Assembly (NCBI GenBank): GCA_020635795.1
Contig: JACJZD010000001.1
Span: 257,001 to 321,000 of the forward strand
DNA: 64,000 bases
From: Flavobacteriales bacterium
GTDB lineage: Bacteria > Bacteroidota > Bacteroidia > Flavobacteriales_E > Vicingaceae
Direction of reading: 5' to 3'
Shown here: positions 1 through 9,000 of the stretch, piece after piece
Position numbering within the stretch: position 1 is the stretch's first letter
Layout: every line of letters starts with the position of its first letter
The notes under the pieces: model-generated
Database searches by the model: none
Seen by the model: the letters and a program-made list of their open reading frames with translations, nothing else
What the model was told of the DNA's origin: nothing
Program-made: the position numbers and the translations under genes

Positions 1-919
1 ATTTTCCAAAATTGATTTTAGCACTTCGGTTTAAGAAATAAAGATTAATTTCTAGGTCATCAATTATTGATATATAATTATTTGGTTCTTCAATATGATA
101 AATCAAAGTTCCTCTATCAATAATTTTAGTGGTAATTGTATCACCTTTTAAGCTTAAATCAATTTGAGTAGTTTTAATGTCAAGCACCTTAAGGATACTG
201 TTGTCAATTACACCATTGATTTTTAAATTATTCCCTGAATTTTTATCTAGTTCAACAAATTCCTCCGCTACAATTTCAATTTTAAATGAGTTAACCTTCG
301 AAAAAGGATTAATTAATTTTTCAAGAGACCTTCTCAATTCTTGAAGTTTTTGCTTATCCCAAGTAGAATTGAGGTTTTTAACCTTTAAGATAGTACCGTG
401 ATGTTTTGATTGAGGAAAAATATTCTTGGATTCAATTTCTTCAAATGGAATTTCAACAGAACCAAAACTTTGTTGTGCATCTTTTTCAAATTCTCTCCAA
501 TCGACATTTACTTTAAAAGTAATGTTAGAATTAATTTTAGAAGTTATTAATTCAAGATCTTCACCTAATCTATCGCAAGAAAAACGACCAACACCTTTTG
601 CTCCGGCATAAAACCTTCTTGACTTAAGATTATTTAAATGCGAATCCCGTTTTAAATCTTTATCTTCTGTATTATCTTTTTTCGCTGAATAAGCAACTGC
701 AAACCATTTCTTTTCCAAATCATCTTTAGACATCCCTTTTCCATTATCAGAAATGATAATTTCGTTTTTGCTAAAGGAAATCTTTACATAATCAGCATAC
801 GCATCATAAGAATTTTTAACAAGCTCATATATTGCAATAAAATCATCAGTAATTAAATCTCTACCAATGATGTTTTTCATCCCTGTTTTTACATCAAATT
901 TTAGCTTTCCCTTATCCAT
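1..919 (-). CDS. GHKL (MutL/MORC-like) ATPase, 3' end beyond the window
   Basis: An open frame of 306 codons runs from an ATG at 919 to the window edge without a stop. The N-terminal region is a clear GHKL ATP-binding fold. The N-box ELVKNSYDA lies at residues 32-40, with the Mg-binding Asn and the catalytic-type Glu. The G1 box SDNGKGM lies near 57-63, and the G2 lid GAKGVGRF at 106-113. This pattern fits MutL/Hsp90/MORC-type ATPases rather than two-component kinases, because no H-box, sensor or response-regulator partner is visible. The start overlaps the stop of the upstream methyltransferase gene by 8 nt (912-919), so translational coupling is likely. Prokaryotic MORC-like ATPases are known companions of DNA methyltransferases in restriction-modification loci. 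The C-terminal effector region is not visible, so the exact role is inference. Confidence 0.85.
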   Translation of the reverse strand, partial: MDKGKLKFDVKTGMKNIIGRDLITDDFIAIYELVKNSYDAYADYVKISFSKNEIIISDNGKGMSKDDLEKKWFAVAYSAKKDNTEDKDLKRDSHLNNLKSRRFYAGAKGVGRFSCDRLGEDLELITSKINSNITFKVNVDWREFEKDAQQSFGSVEIPFEEIESKNIFPQSKHHGTILKVKNLNSTWDKQKLQELRRSLEKLINPFSKVNSFKIEIVAEEFVELDKNSGNNLKINGVIDNSILKVLDIKTTQIDLSLKGDTITTKIIDRGTLIYHIEEPNNYISIIDDLEINLYFLNRSAKINFGK

Positions 920-2144
920 TTAACACAGAGTTTATTATTAACCCAGCCTGCTCGCCAAAAAGTGGGGGGATTGCATTTCCAATTTGCGAATATCTTGGAA
1001 CTTCTTGAGTTCTTCTTTTACCTCCAGTAGTATATTTTCCTTTAAACTCATACCAATCATTAAATGATTGAATTCTTGCGTACTCACGAACAGTGAAAAT
1101 CCTAGGCTCACAATAGTGAATATAGTCGTCTGGCAATGTTGTTATTGTTGGAGTAGGTCTATTACCTGATAATGGAATCACCGTCCTCTTTTTAAGATTA
1201 AATCTTTCTTTTAATTCGTTTGAAAGTGTTTTATTTTTTTCTGCATTTTGGAGAATAAACTCGAATTTTCTTATTGTATCATCACTGTGTTTTGCAAATC
1301 TATGGCTGTCTGGGATTTTTAAATCAACTCTACCTCTAAGTAATTTTTGATATTTTGATTGAATGGGATTGTAAAGACCTGCTGTGAATGAAGTTGTATC
1401 GGGAGATACAACTTCATTAATTTTTAGCAAGTCTGAAATAGCATCCTCTAAAGAATTTGTCAATCCAATTCCTTTCTTAATTAAAAAAGTTTCTTTTTGC
1501 ATTTGGATTTGCTCAAAAAATCCGTTTGGTTTTACTTGATTAGCAATATCCTTTCTAATACCAACCAAAATAAATCTTGTACGCTTTTGCGGAATACCAA
1601 ATTCTGAGAAATCGATTAGTTTACCCTCAACATTATATCCTTGGAAATCGCCTTTAGGAGAATCGTATTCTAGTGCATTTGTAACATATTCTGAATAGAT
1701 TTTTCCCTTGATTTTATTTTTATCAAACTTCTGTGTAAAACCTTTTACATTTTCAAAAAAAATAACCTTTGGCTGAACTAGTCTAATAAATTTGATGTAA
1801 GACTTAATTAATTCATTCCTTGAATCTCCTTCAATTCTTCGTCCTGCTGTTGAAAATCCCTGGCAAGGTGGACCACCTGCAACAAGGTCAATTTTACCCC
1901 TTAGGGATTTTAAATTGTCCTTATGGTTTTTAATAACTTCGTTGATGTCGTGATTTTGTTTTGGCAACCAATCTGGCCAATCAAAATGATTTTTCTTTTC
2001 AATCAAGTTATATTGAAGTGTTTCAAAAGCGTCTGGACTTTTTTCAACGGCAAATTTCCCTTTCCAAAATCCTGAATTATACAATCCTAGTGAAAGTCCA
2101 CCACAACCTGCGAAAAGGTCTATGTATGTTTTCTTCCTAATCAT
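912..2144 (-). CDS. DNA (cytosine-5-)-methyltransferase
   Basis: This enzyme transfers a methyl group from S-adenosylmethionine to C5 of cytosine in a specific DNA site. All the main C5-methyltransferase motifs are visible: motif I DLFAGCGGLSLG at residues 9-20, motif IV GGPPCQGFS with catalytic Cys94, motif VI ENVKG at 131-135, motif VIII QKRTRFILVG, and the C-terminal motif X IGNAIPP. The segment between motifs VIII and IX is the variable target-recognition region, so the site cannot be read from the sequence. At 410 residues it has normal family length and looks intact. It starts inside the end of the XRE gene and ends inside the start of the GHKL ATPase gene (8 nt each), giving a compact three-gene transcript. 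No restriction endonuclease gene is visible in the window; it could lie beyond the left edge. Confidence 0.95.
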   Translation of the reverse strand: MIRKKTYIDLFAGCGGLSLGLYNSGFWKGKFAVEKSPDAFETLQYNLIEKKNHFDWPDWLPKQNHDINEVIKNHKDNLKSLRGKIDLVAGGPPCQGFSTAGRRIEGDSRNELIKSYIKFIRLVQPKVIFFENVKGFTQKFDKNKIKGKIYSEYVTNALEYDSPKGDFQGYNVEGKLIDFSEFGIPQKRTRFILVGIRKDIANQVKPNGFFEQIQMQKETFLIKKGIGLTNSLEDAISDLLKINEVVSPDTTSFTAGLYNPIQSKYQKLLRGRVDLKIPDSHRFAKHSDDTIRKFEFILQNAEKNKTLSNELKERFNLKKRTVIPLSGNRPTPTITTLPDDYIHYCEPRIFTVREYARIQSFNDWYEFKGKYTTGGKRRTQEVPRYSQIGNAIPPLFGEQAGLIINSVLNG

Positions 2145-2355
2145 TGTTAATTTTTGATGGATTTAAAAGTTCTCTAATATCAATTTCAAGTGCAATGGCA
2201 ATTTTGTGCAAGTTCTCTAATGATGGTTGCCTTGCATTTGAGCACCATTGAGATATAGTTGATTCATCTTTCCCAAGTTGTTCAGCTAACCACTTGTTTT
2301 TTCTTCTAGTCTCGGCTAGAGCAACTTTGATTCTATTTATTTCAATCTTTGTCAA
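2137..2355 (-). CDS. XRE-family helix-turn-helix regulator (C-protein-like)
   Basis: A 72-residue protein consisting almost entirely of one Cro/C1-type helix-turn-helix domain (LAEQLGKDESTISQWCSNARQPSLENLHKIAIALEI). It is the first gene of the methyltransferase/ATPase cassette and overlaps the methyltransferase start by 8 nt. Small XRE proteins in this position often act as controller (C) proteins that delay or limit expression of restriction-modification genes. That role is inferred from position. Its operator would be expected in the inverted-repeat-rich gap at 2356-2817. Confidence 0.88.
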   Translation of the reverse strand: MTKIEINRIKVALAETRRKNKWLAEQLGKDESTISQWCSNARQPSLENLHKIAIALEIDIRELLNPSKINND

Positions 2356-2536
2356 GATGTTTTTGTTTTGCGCAAAGATATTAACTTATTTGGAATAAAA
2401 TTTACTTTTTTCTGTCTTTCTGTCGATCGTTGGCAAGAAACAGCTCTTTTGATTTTTTTAGCGTTGGCTTTCGTGTCGAAAAAAAAACCAAATGTGCTTG
2501 AATGTGCGTTGGCTTTTTACACTGACGCACAACATC

Positions 2537-2564
2537 CGAATAAGTACACTGGTGTACTTATTCG
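2537..2564. repeat. Perfect inverted repeat, 13-bp arms
   Basis: The arms cgaataagtacac and gtgtacttattcg are exact reverse complements separated by 2 nt. No T-run follows on either strand, so it does not look like a standard intrinsic terminator. It could be an operator or part of a mobile-element remnant. It lies about 180 bp upstream of the XRE start. Confidence 0.7.
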
Positions 2565-2610
2565 CACTATATCTTTTTCCAAATGTAATAAAAAAAACAA
2601 TCCATTCAAT

Positions 2611-2629
2611 TGTATTGATAATCAATACA
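2611..2629. repeat. Inverted repeat tgtattga-taa-tcaataca
   Basis: Eight-base arms are perfectly complementary around a 3-nt centre. Its size and spacing resemble a binding site for a dimeric helix-turn-helix regulator. No regulator can be assigned from sequence alone. Confidence 0.5.
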
Positions 2630-2637
2630 GTATGGTT

Positions 2638-2673
2638 TTATCCGTATAATTATACGTTTAAATATACGGATAA
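2638..2673. repeat. Inverted repeat of ttatccgtata with an internal palindrome
   Basis: The arms at 2638-2648 and 2663-2673 are exact 11-bp reverse complements. The spacer region contains a further perfect palindrome, gtataattatac (2644-2655). A third partial copy, acggataa, follows at 2683-2690. The core resembles the acggataattatccgt palindrome in the element at 51738-51808, so it may be a degenerate relative of that family. Confidence 0.55.
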
Positions 2674-2759
2674 CTCCAATGTACGGATAATTTTTTTTAG
2701 GCTGCATAGATTAAAATATTCAACTTAAAATCAGTAAATTAATTCCAGTTTAATGCTCG

Positions 2760-2805
2760 CGGAAACATTTTAAACAAAAAATGTTTCCGATGATAAAATG
2801 TTTCC
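2760..2805 (+). promoter_or_regulatory. Probable TetR operator: 12-bp dyad plus third half-site
   Basis: cggaaacatttt (2760-2771) is the exact reverse complement of aaaatgtttccg (2778-2789), with a 6-nt spacer. A third half-site, aaaatgtttcc, is repeated at 2795-2805 and directly abuts the promoter box at 2806. The layout is typical of an operator bound by the TetR-type repressor encoded immediately downstream. Occupancy would block the -33 region and -7 element, giving autoregulation of the efflux operon. The site is seen directly; which protein binds it is inferred. Confidence 0.8.
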
Positions 2806-2813
2806 TACTTTTG
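2806..2813 (+). promoter_or_regulatory. TAnnTTTG promoter element for the tetR-efflux operon
   Basis: The octamer TACTTTTG matches the Bacteroidota -7 consensus exactly. Only 4 nt separate it from the tetR ATG, so transcription should begin at or next to the start codon and the mRNA is probably leaderless. Confidence 0.75.
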
Positions 2814-2817
2814 TGGC

Positions 2818-3435
2818 ATGGAAACAAAAGAACAACTTTTACTTGCAATAACAGAGCTCTTTATGAGGTATGGCATTAAGAGTTTAACCATGGACGATAT
2901 TTCTCGTCATTTAGGTATTTCCAAAAAAACCTTGTACCAATTTGTATCCGATAAAAAAGATTTGGTTAAACAATGTGTAGAATTAACGGTTACTGCCGAG
3001 CAATGTATGCTTTGCGAATTTGCTACTGAAAAAGGAAATGCTATCGACGAATTATTTTTGGTAAACAAAAGAATTAGTGAGAAGCTGCAAAATGTTCAGC
3101 CTGCTGTAATGTTCGATTTGCAAAAATATTACCCTGAAGCATGGAAATTAATGGAAAATCACAAACATTGTTTTATTTACGATATGATGGTAAAAAACAT
3201 CAACGATGGCGTAGCACAAGGATTATATAGAGACAATGTAAATGCCGAAATTGTGGCGAGAATTTATGTGGGGATGATTGACAAAATGTTCGATACCGAA
3301 TTTTTTCCAAACAACACTTTTTCATTCGAAATTTTACACCGCGAAATTGCCAGGTACCACATTAGAGGTATTGCCAGCGAAAAAGGCAGAGAGTATTTAA
3401 AAGCAAAAATTAAAAACGAAAATTTAAATTATTGA
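2818..3435 (+). CDS. TetR-family transcriptional regulator of the efflux operon
   Basis: A 205-residue protein with the N-terminal TetR helix-turn-helix at about residues 8-52 (YGIKSLTMDDISRHLGISKKTLYQFV) and a variable ligand-binding C-terminal part. It is the first gene of a unit that continues with an outer-membrane channel gene starting 1 nt after its stop. It most likely represses its own operon through the dyad at 2760-2805 and releases it when a toxic substrate binds. The inducer cannot be predicted. Confidence 0.93.
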   Translation: METKEQLLLAITELFMRYGIKSLTMDDISRHLGISKKTLYQFVSDKKDLVKQCVELTVTAEQCMLCEFATEKGNAIDELFLVNKRISEKLQNVQPAVMFDLQKYYPEAWKLMENHKHCFIYDMMVKNINDGVAQGLYRDNVNAEIVARIYVGMIDKMFDTEFFPNNTFSFEILHREIARYHIRGIASEKGREYLKAKIKNENLNY

Positions 3436-3436
3436 T

Positions 3437-4777
3437 ATGAAGTTTATTCTATTATTATCAACCATCACTATTTCGGTGTTTACTACAGTAGCACAAACCG
3501 AGAGCAGTTTTACTTTAAAACAAGCTCAAGAGTATGCGCTTAAGTACAATTATCAGCGAGTAAGTGCCGAAAAAGATGTGTTGATAGCCAAAAAGAAAGT
3601 GATGGAAACCACTGGTATAGGTTTGCCACAAGTAACTGCCGAAGCACAATTTCAAAACTTTTTGGCTTTGCCTGTGAGTTTAGTTCCAGCATCAGCATTT
3701 AATCCTTTAGCACCTAAAGATGAATTTGCCGAATTAAAGTTTGGAACAGATTATAACACCACGGCTAAAATTACAGCAACTCAGTTGTTGTTTGATGGTT
3801 CTTACATTGTAGGGTTGCAAGCATCGCGTACCTACAAAAGCTTAACAGAAAAAAGCTTAGAAAAAACCGAGTTAACGGTTCGTGAAGAAGTGGCTCAAGC
3901 GTATTATTTATGTTTGGTTGCCGACGAAAATGTAAAAATTTTAAGTGAAATAGTTACATCAACTGAAAAACTGTACGAAGAAACTCAACGCATTTATCAA
4001 GAAGGGTTTATGGAAGAACAAAATGTGGACCAATTGAGGTTAACCTTGAACAACATTAACAATTCGTTAACCGAATCAAAACGTCAAAAAGAAATTGCCT
4101 TGAATTTGCTAAAGTTCCAAATGGGAATGGAGTTGGTAACAACCATTACTTTAACCGATAATATCGATGTGTTGTTAGTAGCGGTTAATCCAGCTGATGC
4201 GCTAGCCAAAGAGTTTAAAGCAGAGAATCACATTGAAAATCAAATTATTAAGGTAAATGAGGATTTGATGAAACTGAATTTACGAAAAGAGAAATATGCT
4301 TTTGCTCCCCAAGTTGCTGCTTTTTTTAATCATCAACAACAAAACATGAGCAATAAATTTGAGGTGTTTAGTGGAGGTACTTGGTATCCATCAACATTGT
4401 GGGGATTATCAATAAAATTACCAATCATTTCGGGTGGTATGCGTTTGGCTAAGGTTGGACAAGCTCGTTTGGATTATGAAAAAGCGAAGAATACCTCAAA
4501 ACAAGTAGAGCAAAGCTTGTTGTTAAAAGCTCAACAAGCAAAATCAAATTACACCTCGTCGTACAGCATTTATTTAAACCAAAAAGACGGATTACAAATT
4601 GCTGAAAAAATTAACAACAACTCGATGAAAAAATACACGGAGGGAATAATCTCTAGCATGGAATTAACACAATCGCAAACACAATATTTAGAAACCGAAG
4701 CAAAATACATCAAGTCATTACTCGACTTGTTAAATGCTTCATCTCAATTAAATATCGCTTTAGGAAAAAATCAATAA
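3437..4777 (+). CDS. TolC-like outer-membrane efflux channel
   Basis: A 446-residue exported protein with a signal peptide (about residues 1-19, ending TTVAQ) and the long helical architecture of the outer-membrane efflux protein family. It includes the repeated pattern of Gln/Asn/Leu-rich coiled-coil segments and the typical start SFTLKQAQEYALKYN. It forms the outer-membrane exit duct of a tripartite RND pump. It lies between tetR and the adaptor gene, which encodes its expected periplasmic partner. Confidence 0.93.
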   Translation: MKFILLLSTITISVFTTVAQTESSFTLKQAQEYALKYNYQRVSAEKDVLIAKKKVMETTGIGLPQVTAEAQFQNFLALPVSLVPASAFNPLAPKDEFAELKFGTDYNTTAKITATQLLFDGSYIVGLQASRTYKSLTEKSLEKTELTVREEVAQAYYLCLVADENVKILSEIVTSTEKLYEETQRIYQEGFMEEQNVDQLRLTLNNINNSLTESKRQKEIALNLLKFQMGMELVTTITLTDNIDVLLVAVNPADALAKEFKAENHIENQIIKVNEDLMKLNLRKEKYAFAPQVAAFFNHQQQNMSNKFEVFSGGTWYPSTLWGLSIKLPIISGGMRLAKVGQARLDYEKAKNTSKQVEQSLLLKAQQAKSNYTSSYSIYLNQKDGLQIAEKINNNSMKKYTEGIISSMELTQSQTQYLETEAKYIKSLLDLLNASSQLNIALGKNQ

Positions 4778-4892
4778 CCAACAATAAATATACAATATAA
4801 ATGAAATTGCCATGTTCAAAAGCAAAATAATACTGATGAAAATAACATGGCGAATTCCATATAACCTAACTAAAAAAAATAAATATCTATAT

Positions 4893-6026
4893 ATGAAACA
4901 ATCAATTATACTATTAGGAATTGCTTTACTAGCTTTTTCGTGCGGAAACAACAACGAGAACGATAGTTTATCAGCTTTAAAAGAAAAGAAAGATTCGTTA
5001 AAAACCGTTTACGACGAAATTGCGGCTCAAATAGCTATTATCGACCAACAAATTAAAGCTGCCGACACCAATTTAAGATTACCTTTGGTTACGTTGAGCA
5101 ATGTTGAAGTAAAAACTTTCAACCATTTTGTAGATGTACAAGGTGCCGTAGAAACAGGTGGTAACGCTTTACTTTATCCTGAAGCACCAGGAGTAATTAC
5201 TGCTATTTTAGTTAAAGAAGGCTCGCGAGTTAACAAAGGAGATGTCATCTTAAAAATTGACGCAGATGTTATATTATCTACATTAAATGAGGTTGAAACT
5301 CAATTGGAATTAGCTAAACAGATTTTTGAAAAGCAGGAACGACTTTGGAAAGAAAAAATTGGTTCGGAGGTTCAATATCTTCAGGCAAAAACCAATAAAG
5401 AATCGTTGGAGCAAAAATTGAAAACGGTAAAACAACAAGCTAACATGTATGTGGTAAAATCGCCAATAACTGGTGTGGTTGATGAGATTTTGCCAAAAGT
5501 AGGTGAGTCGGCTAATCCAGGTATGCCCGTTGCAAGAGTTATCAACTATAACGAGACCTATATTAAAGCCGATGTTTCTGAAAATTACATCAGTATTTTA
5601 AAAGAAGGGACTCCAGTTCAAGTTAATTTCCCAACCATAAAAAAAGTGATAGAAAGTAAATTGTCAAGGGTTTCTGATTTTATCAGTCCAACCAATCGTT
5701 CGTTTAAAATTTACATTGATTTATCGGATGTAAAAGCAGAATTGAAACCAAATTTATTGGCTGATATTAGCATTCGTGATTTTTCAAAAGATTCGGCAAT
5801 TGTGGTGCCTTCAAGTATTATTCAGCAAGACAGAACGGGTAACAATTATGTTTATGTGTTAGAAGGAAATTCAACCAAACAAGTGGTTAAAAAAATGATT
5901 GTTAAACCAGGTTTGTCTTATCAAGGTCAAACGCTTGTTGTTGATGGGTTAAACGGAACAGAAAAATACATCGATAAAGGTTCTAGAAGTGTTCAAGATG
6001 GAGATCAAGTTGAAGTTGTAAAATAA
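4893..6026 (+). CDS. RND efflux membrane-fusion (adaptor) lipoprotein
   Basis: A 377-residue HlyD/AcrA-type adaptor. I place the start at 4893 because it gives a perfect lipoprotein signal (MKQSIILLGIALLAFSC, lipid-carrying Cys17). An in-frame upstream ATG at 4812 would bury this signal behind 27 polar residues. A short coiled coil follows (about 30-60), then a lipoyl-like half-motif (PEAPGVITAILVKEGSRVNKGDVILKID), an alpha-hairpin, the second lipoyl half (VKSPITGVVDEI) and beta-barrel domains. It connects the inner-membrane pump to the TolC-like channel. Confidence 0.93.
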   Translation: MKQSIILLGIALLAFSCGNNNENDSLSALKEKKDSLKTVYDEIAAQIAIIDQQIKAADTNLRLPLVTLSNVEVKTFNHFVDVQGAVETGGNALLYPEAPGVITAILVKEGSRVNKGDVILKIDADVILSTLNEVETQLELAKQIFEKQERLWKEKIGSEVQYLQAKTNKESLEQKLKTVKQQANMYVVKSPITGVVDEILPKVGESANPGMPVARVINYNETYIKADVSENYISILKEGTPVQVNFPTIKKVIESKLSRVSDFISPTNRSFKIYIDLSDVKAELKPNLLADISIRDFSKDSAIVVPSSIIQQDRTGNNYVYVLEGNSTKQVVKKMIVKPGLSYQGQTLVVDGLNGTEKYIDKGSRSVQDGDQVEVVK

Positions 6027-6049
6027 GAACCTATTAATCAAATTTAGTT

Positions 6050-9000
6050 ATGGATAATCAAGAAAATAAAGGGTTGAAACAATTTGGTTTATCAACACTT
6101 TCAGTAAAAAATAAAACCACTGTTTTTGTATTAACTGCAATTGTGTTAATTGCTGGTGTGCTGTCGTATGTGTCAATGCCTCGCGAGGCTTTTCCAGAAG
6201 TTATAACACCCGAAATTTATGTTGGAACGCCTTACCCAGGTAATTCGCCAGTAGATATTGAAAAATTAATTACTCGTCCAATTGAAAAAGAAATAAAAAC
6301 CATTTCTGGGATAGATAAATTAACCTCAAATTCTATTCAAGGATATTCCTCTATACGCGTAGTTTTTGACTTCAGTGTTTCGCCCGAAAAGGCTTTGCAA
6401 AAAGTTAAAGATGCGGTAGATAAGGCAAAAAGTAATACTGATTTTCCTACCGATTTGCCTATGGAACCAAATGTTTTTGAAATGAATTTTTCAGAACTTA
6501 CGCCTGTAATGAACGTGAATTTATCAGGCGATTTTTCTGCCGAATTGCTTGAAGATTATGCCGAAATTATTGAAGATAGGATAGAAGCTTTGCCGCAAGT
6601 TACCAAAGTAGATATTAGAGGGACACAAGTTAAAGAGGTTAAAATTAAGGTTGATGTTCAAAAAATGGAGAGTATGAACATCAGTTTTAACGACATCGAA
6701 AATGCGGTTGCTTATGAAAATATGACCATTTCTGGAGGGGATTTATTGGTGGATGACATAAAACGAAGTGTAAGAACGGTTGGTGATTTTAAAGATTGGA
6801 AAGACATTGAAAACCTTATTGTAAAACAAGAAAAACTTGATATTGTTTATTTAAGAGATATTGCAGAAATTTCTTTTGAAGGTAAAGACAGAGATTCTTA
6901 CGCTCGTGAGTTTGGTAAGCCTGTGGTAATGTGCGATGTGTTTAAACGTAGTGGTGAAAATTTATTAGAAGTATCAGATGCTATTGCAGCAATTATCAAA
7001 GATTTAAAACAAAATGAATTTCCTCAAAGTTTGTCGGTAACCATTACAAGTGATATGTCGGAACAAACTAGAACCCAAGTAGACGAATTGGAAAACAGTA
7101 TCATTTTTGGGATGCTGTTGGTTGTTGGGGTTTTATTGTTCTTTTTAGGGTTAAGAAATGCTTTGTTTGTTGGTATAGCAATACCCATGTCGATGTTTTT
7201 AGCTTTTATGGTGTTAAGTGCTATGGGCGTTACTTTAAACATGATGGTGTTGTTCTCGTTGATTTTAGCATTGGGAATGTTGGTAGATAATGGTATTGTT
7301 ATCGTCGAAAACATTTATCGTTTACACGATGAAGGTTATCCGCTCATTAAGGCTTCGATTTACGGTGCAGGTGAAGTTGCTTGGCCCATTATTGCATCAA
7401 CAGCAACAACATTGGCAGCATTTATTCCTTTAGCCATTTGGCCAGGGTTAATGGGTGAGTTTATGAAATACTTGCCAATTACATTGATGATAGTGTTGGG
7501 TTCGTCATTGTTTGTAGCATTGGTTATCAACCCAGTTTTTACTTCAGTTTTCATGAAATTGGAAGAGAAACCAGCCAACAAGAAAAAAATATTAATTACT
7601 TCAATTACTGTAGTAATGGTTGGTTTGATGTTTAGCATTTTTGGTTCAATGGGTTTTGGTAACTTAATTATTGCAGGTGGATTAACCGTAATTACCACTA
7701 CTTTCTTTTATAGCCCTGCAACAAAGTATTTTCAAACGAAAGTTTTACCGAAATTGGAAAATGGGTACAAGAACTTTTTAAGTAAAGCCTTATCTAAAAA
7801 GAATCCAAGAAAACTATTGTTAGGTACTTTCTTGTTGTTGATTTTCTCGTTTGTTATTTTAGGTGTTGCTACTCCAAAGGTGGAGTTTTTCCCAATAAAC
7901 ATGCCTAAATACTTGAATATTTTTGTTGAACAACCTATTGGAACAGATATTGAATCGACCAATGAAGTTGCCAAACAAATTGAAACAGAGGTGATGAATT
8001 ACTTTGAGGAAGAAATTGAAGTAAGAGGAAAAAAGATGAAAAGAGGTTTTATTGTAGAATCAATTATCGGGCAAGTAGGGCAAGGAACATCTGATCCCGC
8101 ACAAGGCGTTTCGATGGGTGATACACCTGAAAAAGCAAGGATTACGGTTTCTTTTGTGCCGTTTAATGAGCGAAAAGGGATGAGTACCAACGAAATAATG
8201 AACGATATTCGTGATTTAACTCGAAAAATTCCTGGCGCTCAAATAACCGTAGATAAAGATCCCGCTGGACCTCCAACAGGAAAACCAATTAATATCGAGA
8301 TTTCTGGGGAAGATTACGAAGTGTTGATTGATGATGCTGAAGAAATGAAACAGTTTATCAATAACCAAAATATACCCGGAATAGAAGAGTTAAAATTAGA
8401 TATTCAATCGGGTAAACCAGAGTTGTTAATTAATATCGACAGACAAAAAGCGCGTCGATTTAATGTGTCAACTGCTCAAATTGGTTCGGCCATTCGAACG
8501 GCTTTGTTTGGTAAAGAAATTTCTAAATACAAAGAAGGAGAAGACGATTATAAAATTGTTTTACGAATGAACGACGAATCACGTTATAACGTAGAAAAAA
8601 TTATGAATCAATTGATTACGTTTAGAGACCCATCTAACGGTAGAATTGTACAGGTTCCTATATCGGCAGTAGCTGTAGCTGAGAAATCTGCAACCTACAG
8701 TTCTATAAATCGTAAAAACCAAAAACGTGTGGTTACGTTACAATCAAACGTGTTGGAAAATTACAATGCTAATGAAGTAGTTGAAAACATTAAAAAATCG
8801 TTGTCGGGATATGATGTAAATGAAAAAAACACATGGAAATTTACTGGTCAGCAAGAGGATCAAGCCAAAGAGATGAAGTTTTTAAGTACGGCTCTTTTAA
8901 TTGCGGTGTTCTTAATATTTTTAATTATTGTGGCACAATTTAACTCAGTATCAGCACCAGTAATTATTGTAACGGCAGTATTGTTTAGTTTAATTGGTGT

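Larger units (their letters stand above)
2356..2817. other. 462-bp divergent intergenic region with several inverted repeats
   Basis: This gap separates the minus-strand XRE cassette from the plus-strand tetR operon. I see no convincing gene in it; short open frames here lack a ribosome-binding context and any recognisable domain. It contains four distinct dyads, listed separately (2537-2564, 2611-2629, 2638-2673 and 2760-2789), plus a stray acggataa half-site at 2683-2690. It must hold promoters for both flanking units. Confidence 0.8.

Noticed and set aside
2368..2728. Two overlapping plus-strand open frames in the gap before tetR
   Set aside because: They have no domain, no credible ribosome-binding context, and run through the inverted repeats. 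They look like chance frames in the regulatory gap.
4812..4892. Upstream ATG for the RND adaptor gene
   Set aside because: It would place 27 polar residues in front of an ideal lipoprotein signal sequence.
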